A stretch of DNA of 64,000 nucleotides from Paractinoplanes ovalisporus (GCF_016834655.1 NZ_JAENHP010000008.1:62001-126000), one strand, 5' to 3'; shown: positions 6,975 to 15,999, numbered from the stretch's first letter. The notes: generated from the letters alone by a model not told the origin. Made by a program: numbers and translations.

Positions 6975-8042
6975 ATGCTTCTTCCGCGTGCGCTGGGGCG
7001 GCTCCTCGGAGGGCTCGCCCCACGCGTCGTCCATGCCGACCAGCCCGTCCGCCGCGCCAACTCGGACGCGGTGGTCGACTGCGCCATCTACCGGTCGGGA
7101 ATTCGCAAACCGGGCACCGTCCACTTCGCTCAGACCCGGCGGCACCGGGGCGAGTTCGTCTGGCTCGGGCTGCACGAGCCCGACCCGGCGACCATGCGGG
7201 CCGTGGCCGTCACCTTCGGTCTGCACGAGCTGCTGGTCGAGCAGGCGGTCGAGGGCGGGCACCGGCCCGCGGCCGAGACCAACGGCGACGTGACCCGGCT
7301 GGTGCTGCGCACGGCCCGCTATGTCGAGCACGAGGAATTGACGGCGACCAGCGAGGTGGTCGACACCGGCGACGTGACGCTGCTGATCGGCCCGTGGTTC
7401 GTGATCACCGTACGTCACGGCGCGGCGGGCGCCTTGTGGCCGGTGCGCCGCGAGATCGAGAAGCGCCCCGAGCTGCTGCGCGCCGGCCCGTGGGCGGTCG
7501 CGTACGCGGTGGCCGACCGGCTCGTCGACGATTACCTCGACGTTTCCACGCAGGTGGAACGTGATCTCGAACGCCTCGAGGAAGAGACTTTCGCCACTCG
7601 GCGCTCCTCCGAGATCGCCCACTTCTACCAACTTAAACTCGAGATGGTCGAACTCAAACGGGCGGTGCTGCCGCTGCACGAACCGCTGGCCCGGCTGCTC
7701 GACCTGACCGTGGTCCCGGCCGGCCTGCGACCCTACTTCGTCGATGTCCGCGGCCGTCTGGCCAGGGCGATCGACCGGGTGGCGGGCTTCGACGACCTGC
7801 TTAACTCGATCTTGCAAGCGCGCCTGACACAGGTGACACTCGAGCAGAACAACGACATGCGCATGATCGCCTCTTGGGCCGCCATCGCCGCCGTCCCAAC
7901 CGTGGGCGCCGGGATTTATGGGATGAACTTCGCGAATATGCCCGGTATCGACTCCCGGTATGGGTTCTCGGTGACCATTGTGATAATTGTTCTCGTCTGT
8001 AGTGGCCTCTTCTGGCGATTGAAACGAGCGGGTTGGTTGTGA
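6975..8042 (+). CDS. corA: CorA-family magnesium/cobalt transporter
   Basis: 355 residues, the usual length of bacterial CorA. A long cytoplasmic N-terminal domain (FVWLGLHEPD, VTRLVLRTARYVEHEEL, PWFVITVRHG) is followed by the long stalk helix (STQVERDLERLEEETFA, LKRAVLPLHEPLARLL) and two C-terminal membrane helices. The signature GMN sits in AGIYGMNFANMPG at the end of TM1, and the protein ends with the basic RLKRAGWL tail. It is a pentameric channel for Mg2+ (or Co2+/Ni2+) uptake. The ATG at 6975 lies 27 bp after the permease stop, so co-transcription with the exporter is possible although the functions differ. Confidence 0.92.
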   Translation: MLLPRALGRLLGGLAPRVVHADQPVRRANSDAVVDCAIYRSGIRKPGTVHFAQTRRHRGEFVWLGLHEPDPATMRAVAVTFGLHELLVEQAVEGGHRPAAETNGDVTRLVLRTARYVEHEELTATSEVVDTGDVTLLIGPWFVITVRHGAAGALWPVRREIEKRPELLRAGPWAVAYAVADRLVDDYLDVSTQVERDLERLEEETFATRRSSEIAHFYQLKLEMVELKRAVLPLHEPLARLLDLTVVPAGLRPYFVDVRGRLARAIDRVAGFDDLLNSILQARLTQVTLEQNNDMRMIASWAAIAAVPTVGAGIYGMNFANMPGIDSRYGFSVTIVIIVLVCSGLFWRLKRAGWL

Positions 8043-8262
8043 TGATCCACGTCACGCACAGTGACGGTCGATCAGGGTTGCGGCGGTGGCAGGTGATTCA
8101 TCTGGGACCTCATGCGCCCCAAATATCGACCGAACGGCCAATCGGATCCGCCGCTTCAATGATCGTCCATACCGGACAGTACGCGAAGATTCGGCCGCTC
8201 TCCCGTAGCCATCGAAACCGACGAGTAACTACCGTTTCCTCGTCGTTCCGTGGGGAGGCTTT

Positions 8263-10878
8263 GTGACCGCGACCCAGGTCGCCGCGCCGGGAGGCTCGGT
8301 TAAACCGGCCAAGAAGCGCAGCGCCATCCTGACTGCCCTCAAGGGGCACGTCGACCTGTTCCTGAACGCCGGCTCGCTGATCGCCACGACGGCGATCACG
8401 TCGCTGTTCGGGTTCGCGTTCTGGTGGGTCGCCGCCCGCTCGGCGTCGCCCGAGGCGGTGGGCCAGGCGTCGGCCGCGGTCTCCGCGATGACGCTGATCG
8501 GCACCATCGGCATGTTCGGCATGGGCACCATGCTGATCTCCGACCTGTCGCAGCTGCGCGGGCCCAAGTGGGAACTGATCACCACCTGTCTGCTCGTCGC
8601 GGGCAGCGCGGCCACGGTCGGCGGCATCGTCTATGTGATCGTCGCCGAGCTGTGGATCCCGGGCCTGCAGGAGGCGCTCGGCGGCCTCTTCGGCACCGTG
8701 CTGCTGGTCGTCGGCATCGCGCTCAACTCGATCACGCTGGTTCTCGACGAGGCGCTGGTCGGCCTGCTCAAGGGCCCGCTGCAGCTGATGCGCAACGCCT
8801 GGTTCTCGGTGATCAAGCTGGCGCTGCTGGGCGGTCTGGCCCTGGCCCCGATCACCCTCGACGGCAACATCCTGCTGCTCACCTGGGTGGCCGGCATCGT
8901 GCTGTCGACCGCCATCCTGAGCGTGGCGCTGCGCCGGCGCCGCGTCATCGACTCCGCCCGGCCGCGGTTCTCGCTGCTCAAGGGCCGGGGCAAGTCGACC
9001 TTCGACCACAACCTGCTCAACCTGGCGACCTACCTGCCGCGCGCGTCGCTGCCGCTGGTCGTCACCGCGGTGCTGTCGGCCGAGGCCAACGCGTCGTTCT
9101 ACACCGCCTTCATGGTGCTGTCGTTCCTCGCCATGGTGCCCGGCAACGTGGCGCTCACGCTGTTCGCGGTGGCCAGCGGCGACAAGCGGGCGCTGACCTC
9201 CAAGGTGCGCGTCGGCCTGATGATCTGCCTGGGCGGCGGTGTGCCGGCCGCGGCGCTCGTCTTCCTGCTGGCCAACCCGATCATGTCGGTCTTCGGCGCG
9301 CAGTACGCCGAGACGGCCAGCGACGCGCTGCGGCTGCTCTCGCTGACCTACATCCCGTTCGTCTTCCTGCACTTCTTCATGGCGATCTCCCGCGTGCAGG
9401 ACAGGGTGCGCGGCGCCGGCATCTTCTCGCTCTTCGCGGGAATCGCCGAGCTGGGTGCGGCCTGGTACGGCGGCAGCACCGGCGGCCTGACCGACCTGGT
9501 GATGTGGGTCGCCATCGTCATGGGTGTCGAGACCGTGCTGGTCGCCCCGACCGTCCTGCGGGTCGTCTTCGGCAGCGCCAAGCGCCGCGGCGACAGCGCG
9601 AACACGACCGTGATGACCCTGCACGAGCGGGCCTGGCTGCCGCTCGAATACATCCGTACCGTCGGCCCGCTGTACGGCGTGACGGTCGACGGCGTACGGC
9701 GGGCTCTGATCGGTCTGCACGCCGCCGACCCCAAGCACCGGGCCGTGTCGAAGCTCGACCGCGTCGGCGCCCGCTGGGAGCACATGAACGGCGCCGAGTT
9801 CGCCCAGTTCGTGCACCGCGCCGTGCAGGACTCCGGCGACTGGTCGCTCGACATGGACGGGATGACCCGCAAGCTGCAGTCGGAGCCGCGGGGCGTCCAC
9901 CCGATCCGCATCCTGGTCGGCGCCGGCTACATCGCGATCAAGGTCTCCCACGCGTACGGCGATGCCGGTCCCGTGAACTCGCTGGTGCACGAGCTGGTGC
10001 TCGCGGCCAGTCAGGGCCGGGCCGCGGTCATCCCGCCGCTCGAGCGCAACCGTATGGCGCTGCCCAAGGCCTGGTGGAAGCAGTTCGGCACCAAGCCGGC
10101 CCGGTGGAAGGAGGGCATCAGCTTCGCCCGTCCGCCGGAGCCCGAAGAGACCCGCATGCGCAAGTGGCAGCCCAACCTGACCGTCCGCTCAGCGCGCTCG
10201 GCCTCGACGCTGAAGCTGATGCGCAAGTGGCGCGACGAATACTCGCCCGGCGTCACCACCTCGGCCATCACGTTCGCGGCCTTCACCGCGGCGCTGCACC
10301 AGCTGGGTCTCAAGCCCGACACCGGCGGCGCGACGTTCCTGGCCGACGGCCGGCGCTTCCTCGACAAGGACGTCCGGATCGACAGCAACTTCTGCATGGG
10401 GCCCTACCTCTCCCCGCAGAACATGATGGACCCGGCGTCGATCAACACGACGATCAAGAACGAGCTCGCCACCGGCCGCATCCTCACCATGATGGTGCTG
10501 CGCGAGGGCAAGATCGCTCTGGACGGCGCGCCCGGCATGCCCGACCCGTACCCGTCGGAGCTGGCCATCCCGCCGCGCCCGCGTCTGACCTTCAGCAACC
10601 AGGGCCGGCACGACCTGCTCGGCGACCTGCCCTGGTCGGTCGGCCCCGAGTGGCGGGTCAACCTGAGCGTGCCGACCCTGAACAGCCCCGAGGGCGTCTG
10701 CCTGACCACCAGCGAGATGAACGGGGTGCTGCACCTGGAGGCGACGTTCCACGCGTCGACCTTCGACCCCAACCTGATCTCGAAGGCCATGGAGATGGTG
10801 CTCACCGACCCGTCCGCGCTGATCATGGCCGCGCGGCGCGAGTCGGACGAGGCGACCCAGGTTCTGGCCCGGGTCTAG
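8263..10878 (+). CDS. Flippase (Wzx/MATE-like) fused to a condensation/acyltransferase-like domain
   Basis: 871 residues from a GTG with GGGGAGG 6 nt upstream. Residues 1 to about 440 are a multi-spanning polysaccharide-flippase-like module: FLNAGSLIATTAITSLFGFAFWWV opens it, with EAVGQASAAVSAMTLIG and later LNLATYLPRASLPLVVTAVLS, as in O-antigen/teichoic flippases. Residues about 450-871 are soluble and resemble the CoA-dependent acyltransferase/condensation fold: HAYGDAG at 563-569 fits HxxxD(A/G), followed by VNSLVHELVLAA, an internal VTTSAITFAAFTAAL segment and a C-terminal LTFSNQGRHDLLGDLPW segment where such enzymes carry a DFG-type motif. The inference is coupling of glycan export to acyl transfer. 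It is monocistronic, followed by a strong terminator. Substrate and activity are unknown. Confidence 0.7.
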   Translation: MTATQVAAPGGSVKPAKKRSAILTALKGHVDLFLNAGSLIATTAITSLFGFAFWWVAARSASPEAVGQASAAVSAMTLIGTIGMFGMGTMLISDLSQLRGPKWELITTCLLVAGSAATVGGIVYVIVAELWIPGLQEALGGLFGTVLLVVGIALNSITLVLDEALVGLLKGPLQLMRNAWFSVIKLALLGGLALAPITLDGNILLLTWVAGIVLSTAILSVALRRRRVIDSARPRFSLLKGRGKSTFDHNLLNLATYLPRASLPLVVTAVLSAEANASFYTAFMVLSFLAMVPGNVALTLFAVASGDKRALTSKVRVGLMICLGGGVPAAALVFLLANPIMSVFGAQYAETASDALRLLSLTYIPFVFLHFFMAISRVQDRVRGAGIFSLFAGIAELGAAWYGGSTGGLTDLVMWVAIVMGVETVLVAPTVLRVVFGSAKRRGDSANTTVMTLHERAWLPLEYIRTVGPLYGVTVDGVRRALIGLHAADPKHRAVSKLDRVGARWEHMNGAEFAQFVHRAVQDSGDWSLDMDGMTRKLQSEPRGVHPIRILVGAGYIAIKVSHAYGDAGPVNSLVHELVLAASQGRAAVIPPLERNRMALPKAWWKQFGTKPARWKEGISFARPPEPEETRMRKWQPNLTVRSARSASTLKLMRKWRDEYSPGVTTSAITFAAFTAALHQLGLKPDTGGATFLADGRRFLDKDVRIDSNFCMGPYLSPQNMMDPASINTTIKNELATGRILTMMVLREGKIALDGAPGMPDPYPSELAIPPRPRLTFSNQGRHDLLGDLPWSVGPEWRVNLSVPTLNSPEGVCLTTSEMNGVLHLEATFHASTFDPNLISKAMEMVLTDPSALIMAARRESDEATQVLARV

Positions 10879-10885
10879 GTTCTGC

Positions 10886-10924
10886 AAAGCTGCGCCCGGC
10901 CTCTGCAGGCCGGGCGCAGCTTTT
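10886..10924 (+). terminator. Strong intrinsic terminator after the flippase fusion gene
   Basis: A perfect 16-bp stem, AAAGCTGCGCCCGGCC at 10886-10901 with its complement at 10908-10923, encloses the loop TCTGCA. The stem ends in TTTT. Confidence 0.9.
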
Positions 10925-11066
10925 GCTATGTGCGGCGATCGTCGCCGTTCGTCTCGGGCGGACCTGAGCCGCCCCGCGTTCATCCGGCGCGGTCGGGCCG
11001 CGCTCGCTATGTCCCGGCGCGCAGGGCGCCGCTGTCCTGCCGGCGCGCGTCGGCGCCGCTCACCGG

Positions 11067-11543
11067 TCAGGCCCGGACGGGCACGACAAGACCGGTGTTC
11101 GAGGTATAGGTGTCCGAGTTGCGGCTGCAATCGGTGTAGGTGATCGTCGCCGCGAGAATCGCCCAGGCGTCGCGGTCGAAGTCGGCCTGGATACGGAACG
11201 AGGTGTAGTCGCCACGGCCGCGGTTGAGCGTGTCGCCGCGCGAGAAGGACGTGTAGTCCCGGTCGCTCGGGTAGTCGATCTGGACGTCGTCGTTGGCCCA
11301 GATGACCACCTGGGCGTCACAGACGCGGCGGTCGGTCTTCCACTTCACGCGCACCCACTGCGAGTCGTTCGCGTCGACCGTCGCGAGCGTCTGGTTGACC
11401 ACACGCGGCCCCTTGAACTGCTTCGGAGCGCTCGCCTGGGCGTCGGTGGCGGGCGCGGCCGACGCCGGTGAGGCCACGGCCAGCAGGCCCATCACCGCGG
11501 CGGCAGTGGCGGCGACGATGCCGATTCGGCGGCCCGTTCTCAT
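11067..11543 (-). CDS. Secreted protein of unknown function (paralogue of the 11880-12728 gene)
   Basis: 158 residues from the ATG at 11543. An N-terminal signal peptide is clear: basic MRTGRRIG, hydrophobic IVAATAAAVMGLLAVA, and the cleavage region SPASAAPA. The mature part of about 125 residues is a small beta-rich domain with two Cys pairs (RRVCDAQVV and YTDCSRNS). It shares WVxVxWxTDRxVCD, the DYPSDRDYTSFSRGDTL block and DFDRD with the next minus-strand gene, so the two are paralogues. I do not recognise the family; the domain may be a beta-sandwich of cell-surface type. An AT-richer stretch at 11590-11650 probably holds its promoter. Confidence 0.75.
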   Translation of the reverse strand: MRTGRRIGIVAATAAAVMGLLAVASPASAAPATDAQASAPKQFKGPRVVNQTLATVDANDSQWVRVKWKTDRRVCDAQVVIWANDDVQIDYPSDRDYTSFSRGDTLNRGRGDYTSFRIQADFDRDAWAILAATITYTDCSRNSDTYTSNTGLVVPVRA

Positions 11544-11755
11544 ATCGGTCCTCTTCCCGTTACGCGGGCCGCTTCCCGGTCGCGCGGCTCGGCCGTCGAT
11601 CATGCTATAACGCGCAATTCGGGCTCATGGTCATAAAATACATTTCCAGGTTTCCCGTACGCATCCCCGCCGTCGCCCAGGCTCAGCCTTGGACGCCCTG
11701 AGACATCGCGCGCCCGGCCGATCCGACGCGTCGCAGCGGGGTTGGTCGCACGTAA

Positions 11756-11797
11756 CGGGTCCCGGCTCACCGACTCAATCGGTGGCCCCGGGACCCG
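11756..11797 (-). terminator. Hairpin terminator downstream of the repeat-rich secreted protein
   Basis: CGGGTCCCGG at 11756-11765 pairs with CCGGGACCCG at 11788-11797, with an inner CACCG/CGGTG pairing. It lies between the two paralogous secreted-protein genes, about 80 bp after the stop of the upstream one. No long T-tract follows. Confidence 0.65.
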
Positions 11798-11879
11798 CTA
11801 CCGCTACATCGGCCGGTCAGCGGCGGCTGTCATCTGATGCGATGGCCACGATCGCCACCGGCACCCGCGATCGCCGCAA

Positions 11880-12728
11880 TCAGCCGCGGTTGCCGCCGTT
11901 GCCCCAGTCGCCGTTCCCACGGTCGCCACCGTTCCCACGGTCGCCACCGTTCCCACGGTCGCCACCGTTGCCGCGGTCGCCGCCGTTGCCACGGTCCGGA
12001 CGGGTCGGGCTCGTGGTCGGGGTCGCCGTCGGGCTGACAGTGGCAGTCGGGCTGGCGGTCGCGGTCGGGCTGGTCGACGGCGACGCGGTCGGGCTCGACG
12101 GGGTCGGGCGGCCGGGGCCGTCCGGACGACCGGGACCGTCGGGGCGACCCGGACCGTCAGGGCGACCCGGACCGTCGGGACGACCCGGACCGTCAGGGCG
12201 ACCCGGACCGTCGGGGCGACCCGGACCGTCAGGGCGACCCGGACCACCGGGGCCACCGGGGCGCCCGGGGCCGTCGTGGCCGCTGTTACGCAGCACCGGC
12301 AGGGACAGCGAGAACGAGCGGTACTCGGTGCGGTCGCGGCGCCCGCACAGGTCGTAGGCGATGGTGGCGCGCAGGCGGGCGATGCCGGCCCGGTCGAAGT
12401 CGGGGTTCACCTCGACGGCGGTGAAGTCCACGCGTCCCGGGCGCAGCGAGTCGCCGCGGGTGAAGGACGTGTAGCGGCGGTGGCCCGGGTAGTCGACGTC
12501 GACGTCGCGCCCGTTGACCCGCACCTCGACGTCGCAGACCTTGCGGTCCGTACGCCAGTAGATCTTGACCCAGCTGTCGGCGTTGGCCCGGACCGCGCCC
12601 AGCCAGCTGGAAACCGGCTCGGGCCCCCGGACCGCCGCCGAAGCGGGCGCCGTAGCGGTAACCGTCGCCATGCCGACCGCCGCGGTGGCCATGGCCACCA
12701 GCGCCCCGATGCGCCGACTGTTGTTCAT
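11880..12728 (-). CDS. Secreted protein with paralogous beta domain and Pro/Gly/Asp repeat tail
   Basis: 282 residues; GGAGGAAAG lies 3 nt before the ATG, an ideal ribosome binding site. Signal peptide: IGALVAMATAAVGMATVTATAPASAA. Residues about 35-140 are homologous to the 11067-11543 protein (WVKIYWRTDRKVCD, YTSFTRGDSL, DFDRAGIARLRATIAYDLC). The tail is low complexity: about eight GRPDGP hexads (18-bp DNA repeats at roughly 12111-12246), a Thr/Ser/Pro/Ala linker (TASPTATVSPTATPTTS), then GNGGDR hexads (18-bp repeats at roughly 11890-11990). The tail is not Gly-X-Y collagen. It probably acts as an extended spacer or wall-interacting region. Repeat copy number may vary between strains. Confidence 0.8.
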   Translation of the reverse strand: MNNSRRIGALVAMATAAVGMATVTATAPASAAVRGPEPVSSWLGAVRANADSWVKIYWRTDRKVCDVEVRVNGRDVDVDYPGHRRYTSFTRGDSLRPGRVDFTAVEVNPDFDRAGIARLRATIAYDLCGRRDRTEYRSFSLSLPVLRNSGHDGPGRPGGPGGPGRPDGPGRPDGPGRPDGPGRPDGPGRPDGPGRPDGPGRPDGPGRPTPSSPTASPSTSPTATASPTATVSPTATPTTSPTRPDRGNGGDRGNGGDRGNGGDRGNGGDRGNGDWGNGGNRG

Positions 12729-13150
12729 TGCTTTCCTCCAGTGACTGTTGAGTGTCCGGTCGAGGTGCCAACCGACAAACCGGACAATATGACCACCACC
12801 GGATCCTGCCGCGCCAACGCCACGCGTTTTGCGGCGATTTCCACTTTCTTGTACTAAATGTTTAGGTCGGCCCGACCGAAAGTTGATGTTGATCCGCCGA
12901 CTGGAGAGCCGCCTTCGCCAAACATCCAGCCGCCCTCGGCAAAGCCCGGATCCGGCTCTGCGGAAATGGCCTATAACCAGCGCTTATTGACGATTCTCAA
13001 GAACCGGCGGCCCCCGCCGGAAAGATGATCGAAGTCGTCGGCCACGACCGGACGGCACAGCCGCAGAAGCCCGCTCGAATCGGCCGGTTGCCGCCGGAGA
13101 GCCCGGGCCGGCCATCCCAACAAGTGGAAGACGTGAGGGGCGCAACACGC
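12729..13150. other. Intergenic stretch, promoter side of the secreted-protein gene
   Basis: About 420 bp without a supportable gene. An AT-rich patch at 12826-12868 (TTTCTTGTACTAAATG region) is the likeliest promoter area for the minus-strand secreted protein. The rest shows no clear signal. Confidence 0.4.
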
Positions 13151-13184
13151 AGAAGGCGCACAGCTGATCAGCTGTGCGCCTTCT
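13151..13184 (-). terminator. 34-bp perfect palindrome downstream of tRNA-Lys
   Basis: Two 17-bp halves, AGAAGGCGCACAGCTGA and its exact complement, meet without a loop at 13167/13168. It lies 12 bp beyond the 3' end of the minus-strand tRNA and is best read as its terminator, although no T-tract follows on that strand. Confidence 0.7.
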
Positions 13185-13195
13185 GATTACTACCG

Positions 13196-13268
13196 TGCGC
13201 CGCGTAGGACTTGAACCTACAACCCGCGGATTAAGAGTCCGCTGCTCTGCCAGTTGAGCTAGCGGCGC
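13196..13268 (-). tRNA. tRNA-Lys (anticodon CTT)
   Basis: 73 nt on the minus strand. The 7-bp acceptor stem GCGCCGC/GCGGCGC closes with discriminator A. The D-arm reads AGCTCAACTGGCAGAGCA, the anticodon arm GGACTCTTAATCC with anticodon CTT (reads AAG), and the T-arm GTAGGTTCAAGTCCTAC holds the invariant GTTCAAGTCC. CCA is not encoded. A palindromic terminator follows. Confidence 0.97.
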
Positions 13269-13415
13269 TCGTCGGCAACGGAGAAAAGGTAGCACGGCCC
13301 CAACTGATCTCTGAAATCGGCCCCGGACGAGGCTGCCCCACCCGGACGGAGGACTCGATCTCTTGCATCCATGAGGCAGGATGTCCCCGCGAACTTCAGA
13401 AGGGGCAGGTCCAGC

Positions 13416-14654
13416 ATGCGACGCACGCTCGTGGCAGTCATGGCGATGGCGGTGATCACGCCGGTCGCGCTCGCGGCGTGCGGCAAGGACGACCAGAAGG
13501 CCACCGCCTGGGTGGGAACCTCCACGGCGCCCACCGCCTCCGCGAGTGCGGACGGGGAGCCGGTGACCGAGTCGGCCACGGTTCCGGTCAGCCTGACGAT
13601 CACGCCGGCCGCCGGCAAGACGGGTGTGCCGGTCAGCGCCGAGATCGGGGTCAAGGTCGCCGGCGGCAAGGTGACCGACGTGACCCTCAAGGACGCCAAG
13701 GGCACCCCGGTCAGCGGCAAGCTGCGTGACGACGGCACATCCTGGATCCCGGCCAAGTCCCTGAGCCCCAACCAGAAGTACGCCGCCACCGTCGTCGCCA
13801 CCGCCGACAACGGCCAGACCACGACCCAGACCACGAGCTTCACGACGATGGGCAAGCCCGGCAAGAAGACCGGCACCGGCCTCTACCTGTTCGACGACCG
13901 GACCTACGGCGTGGCCATGCCGGTCGTGGTCGAGTTCAGCCCGGGCATCAAGAAGGCCGACCGCGCCGCCGTGCAGCGCCGCCTGTTCGTCAGCACCAGC
14001 CCGGCCCAGCCCGGCGTCTGGTCGTGGACGAGCAGCGGCACCCAGGCCTATTACCGCGGCCCGGAGTTCTGGAAGCCGGGCACCACGATCGCCGTCCGCG
14101 TGGCCGTCGGCGGCCTCCCGACCGGCGGCGGGCGCTACGGCGACCGCGACCGCTCGGCCACCGCCAAGATCGGCCGCTCGTTCGAGATGAAGGTCGACAA
14201 CGCCTCGAAGAAGATGACCGTGGTGCAGGACGGCAAGACGGTCAAGACGATGCCGGTGAGCCTCGGCAAGAAGGGCACCCCGTCTTCCAGCGGCGTGATG
14301 GTCGTCATGGAGAAGAAGGAAGCGACCGTCTTCGACACCACGGACACCGACGGCGACGACGGTTACGTCACCGACATCGAGTTCGCCCAGCGCCTCACGT
14401 GGAGCGGGCAGTACATCCACTCGGCCCCGTGGTCGGTCGGTGACCAGGGCCGCCGCAACGTGTCCCACGGTTGTGTGAACGTGTCACCGTCCAACGCGCG
14501 CTGGCTGTTCGACCGCACCCTGATCGGCGATCCGGTCACCGTGAAGGGCACGGGCGACAAGCTCTCCTACGGCAACGGCTGGACACCGTGGGATTTGTCC
14601 TGGTCGGAATACATCAAGGGGAGTGCGCTTCCGGTTCCCGCGTCGCTGAAGTGA
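13416..14654 (+). CDS. L,D-transpeptidase lipoprotein (YkuD/ErfK family, LdtMt-like), copy 1
   Basis: 412 residues from the ATG at 13416 (AGAAGGGGCAGG lies upstream). The lipoprotein signal ends in LALAAC, so the mature Cys is lipidated and the enzyme sits on the outer face of the membrane. Two immunoglobulin-like domains (about 50-130 and 130-250, each closing near TTSFTTM and IAVRVAVGG) precede the YkuD catalytic domain. The domain has the FEMKVDNASKKMTV start, IHSAPWSVG and the active-site SHGCVNVS with nucleophile Cys353. It makes 3-3 cross-links in peptidoglycan, as described for mycobacterial LdtMt2. It is followed by a paralogue. Confidence 0.92.
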   Translation: MRRTLVAVMAMAVITPVALAACGKDDQKATAWVGTSTAPTASASADGEPVTESATVPVSLTITPAAGKTGVPVSAEIGVKVAGGKVTDVTLKDAKGTPVSGKLRDDGTSWIPAKSLSPNQKYAATVVATADNGQTTTQTTSFTTMGKPGKKTGTGLYLFDDRTYGVAMPVVVEFSPGIKKADRAAVQRRLFVSTSPAQPGVWSWTSSGTQAYYRGPEFWKPGTTIAVRVAVGGLPTGGGRYGDRDRSATAKIGRSFEMKVDNASKKMTVVQDGKTVKTMPVSLGKKGTPSSSGVMVVMEKKEATVFDTTDTDGDDGYVTDIEFAQRLTWSGQYIHSAPWSVGDQGRRNVSHGCVNVSPSNARWLFDRTLIGDPVTVKGTGDKLSYGNGWTPWDLSWSEYIKGSALPVPASLK

Positions 14655-14787
14655 CGAATGTGGCAATTGGTGAAAAACGGACTAAATAGCGGGGAATGAA
14701 AGTCGTCACGGCACGATTCCGGGATTGGTGACCGGGAAAGATAAAGGCAGTATTGGGCGCCGGGACGAACGACGCCGTGAGGGGACC

Positions 14788-15999
14788 ATGAAGACCTGGG
14801 GATTCAAGAAAGCCGCCGTCGCGGTCGTCGCGGCGAGCCTTCTGCTCACGTCGGCATGCGGCGACGGTGACAAGAAGTCGTCCTCGTGGGAGGGCGGAGG
14901 CCAGCCGGGCAGCAGCGGCGGTGCCTCCCCCGCGCCCGAGGCGCTGCCCAGCACGGTCGCCGTGAGCGAGCCGGCCGCCGACGCCAAGAACGTCCAGGCG
15001 ATCAGCTCGGTGAAGTACACGAGCGAAGACCCGGAGAACACCGAGGTCAAGGTCGTCGACGCCAAGGGCGCCGAGATCGAGGGCACCCTCGACAAGGACG
15101 CCAAGACCTTCACCCCGTCCAAGACCCTGGCCTACGGCACGAAATACACCGTGACCGTCACCGGGCCCGAGGCCGAGGGCAAGACCAACACAGCCACCTC
15201 CTCGTTCACGACAATGGCCAAGCCGTCGAAGGAGATCCGCGTCACCAGCTTCATGGGCGACGGCCAGACCGTCGGCGTGGGCATGCCGCTGATCATCCGG
15301 TTCGGCCGCTCGATCCCCGAGAGCTACCGCGACGACGTCGAGCGCCGCATGAAGGTCACCGCCACCCCGGTCCAGGAGGGCACCTGGCACTGGACGAGCC
15401 CGACCGAGGTGCACTACCGCCCCAAGGTCTACTGGAAGGCGCAGTCCAAGGTCTTCTACAAGGTGGCGCTGAAGGGCGTTCCGCTCGGCGACGGCTACTA
15501 CGGCCGCTCCGACCTCACCGTCGACCTCAAGATCGGCCGCTCGTTCGTCATGACGGTCTCGAACAAGACCAAGCAGATGACGGTCAAGCAGGACGGCAAG
15601 GTCATCAAGACCATCCCGGTCAGCCTGGGCAAGAAGAGCACCCCGTCCTCGAGCGGCACCATGGTCGTGATCGAGAAGAAGAAGCACACGATCTTCGACA
15701 CGACCGACGAGCTGCCGGCCGGCGAGGGCTACAAGACCCCGATCGACTTCGCCCAGCGCATCACCTGGAGCGGCCAGTTCATCCACGCCGCGCCGTGGTC
15801 CGAGGGCAAGCAGGGCAAGGTCAACGTCTCGCACGGCTGCGTGAACGTCTCCGAGGCGATGGGCGCCTGGCTCTTCGACCGCACGATGATGGGTGACCCG
15901 ATCACCGTCTCGGGCACCGAGGAGAAGCTGAAGAACGGCAACGGCTGGACCGACTGGAACATGAGCTGGGACGAGTACAAGAAGGGCTCCTATCTCTGA
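14788..15999 (+). CDS. L,D-transpeptidase lipoprotein (YkuD/ErfK family, LdtMt-like), copy 2
   Basis: 403 residues from the ATG at 14788 (GTGAGGGGACC upstream). Lipobox LLTSAC. Same architecture as the gene before it: two Ig-like domains, then YkuD with FVMTVSNKTKQMTV, TWSGQFIHAAPWSEG and SHGCVNVS (Cys351). The two proteins align along their whole length, so this is a tandem gene duplication. The 133-bp gap and a distinct ribosome binding site allow independent expression. A strong terminator follows this copy only. Confidence 0.92.
   Translation: MKTWGFKKAAVAVVAASLLLTSACGDGDKKSSSWEGGGQPGSSGGASPAPEALPSTVAVSEPAADAKNVQAISSVKYTSEDPENTEVKVVDAKGAEIEGTLDKDAKTFTPSKTLAYGTKYTVTVTGPEAEGKTNTATSSFTTMAKPSKEIRVTSFMGDGQTVGVGMPLIIRFGRSIPESYRDDVERRMKVTATPVQEGTWHWTSPTEVHYRPKVYWKAQSKVFYKVALKGVPLGDGYYGRSDLTVDLKIGRSFVMTVSNKTKQMTVKQDGKVIKTIPVSLGKKSTPSSSGTMVVIEKKKHTIFDTTDELPAGEGYKTPIDFAQRITWSGQFIHAAPWSEGKQGKVNVSHGCVNVSEAMGAWLFDRTMMGDPITVSGTEEKLKNGNGWTDWNMSWDEYKKGSYL

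Noticed and set aside
5076..7817. 913-codon minus-strand open frame opposite the ABC exporter and CorA genes
   Set aside because: Mirror of the codon bias of the real genes; His/Gln/Arg-rich text with no domain.
8110..9990. 626-codon minus-strand open frame under the flippase gene
   Set aside because: Antisense shadow; the plus-strand protein has clear membrane and HxxxD motifs.
12100..12260. Collagen-like Gly-X-Y tail
   Set aside because: The hexad GRPDGP does not keep Gly at every third position.
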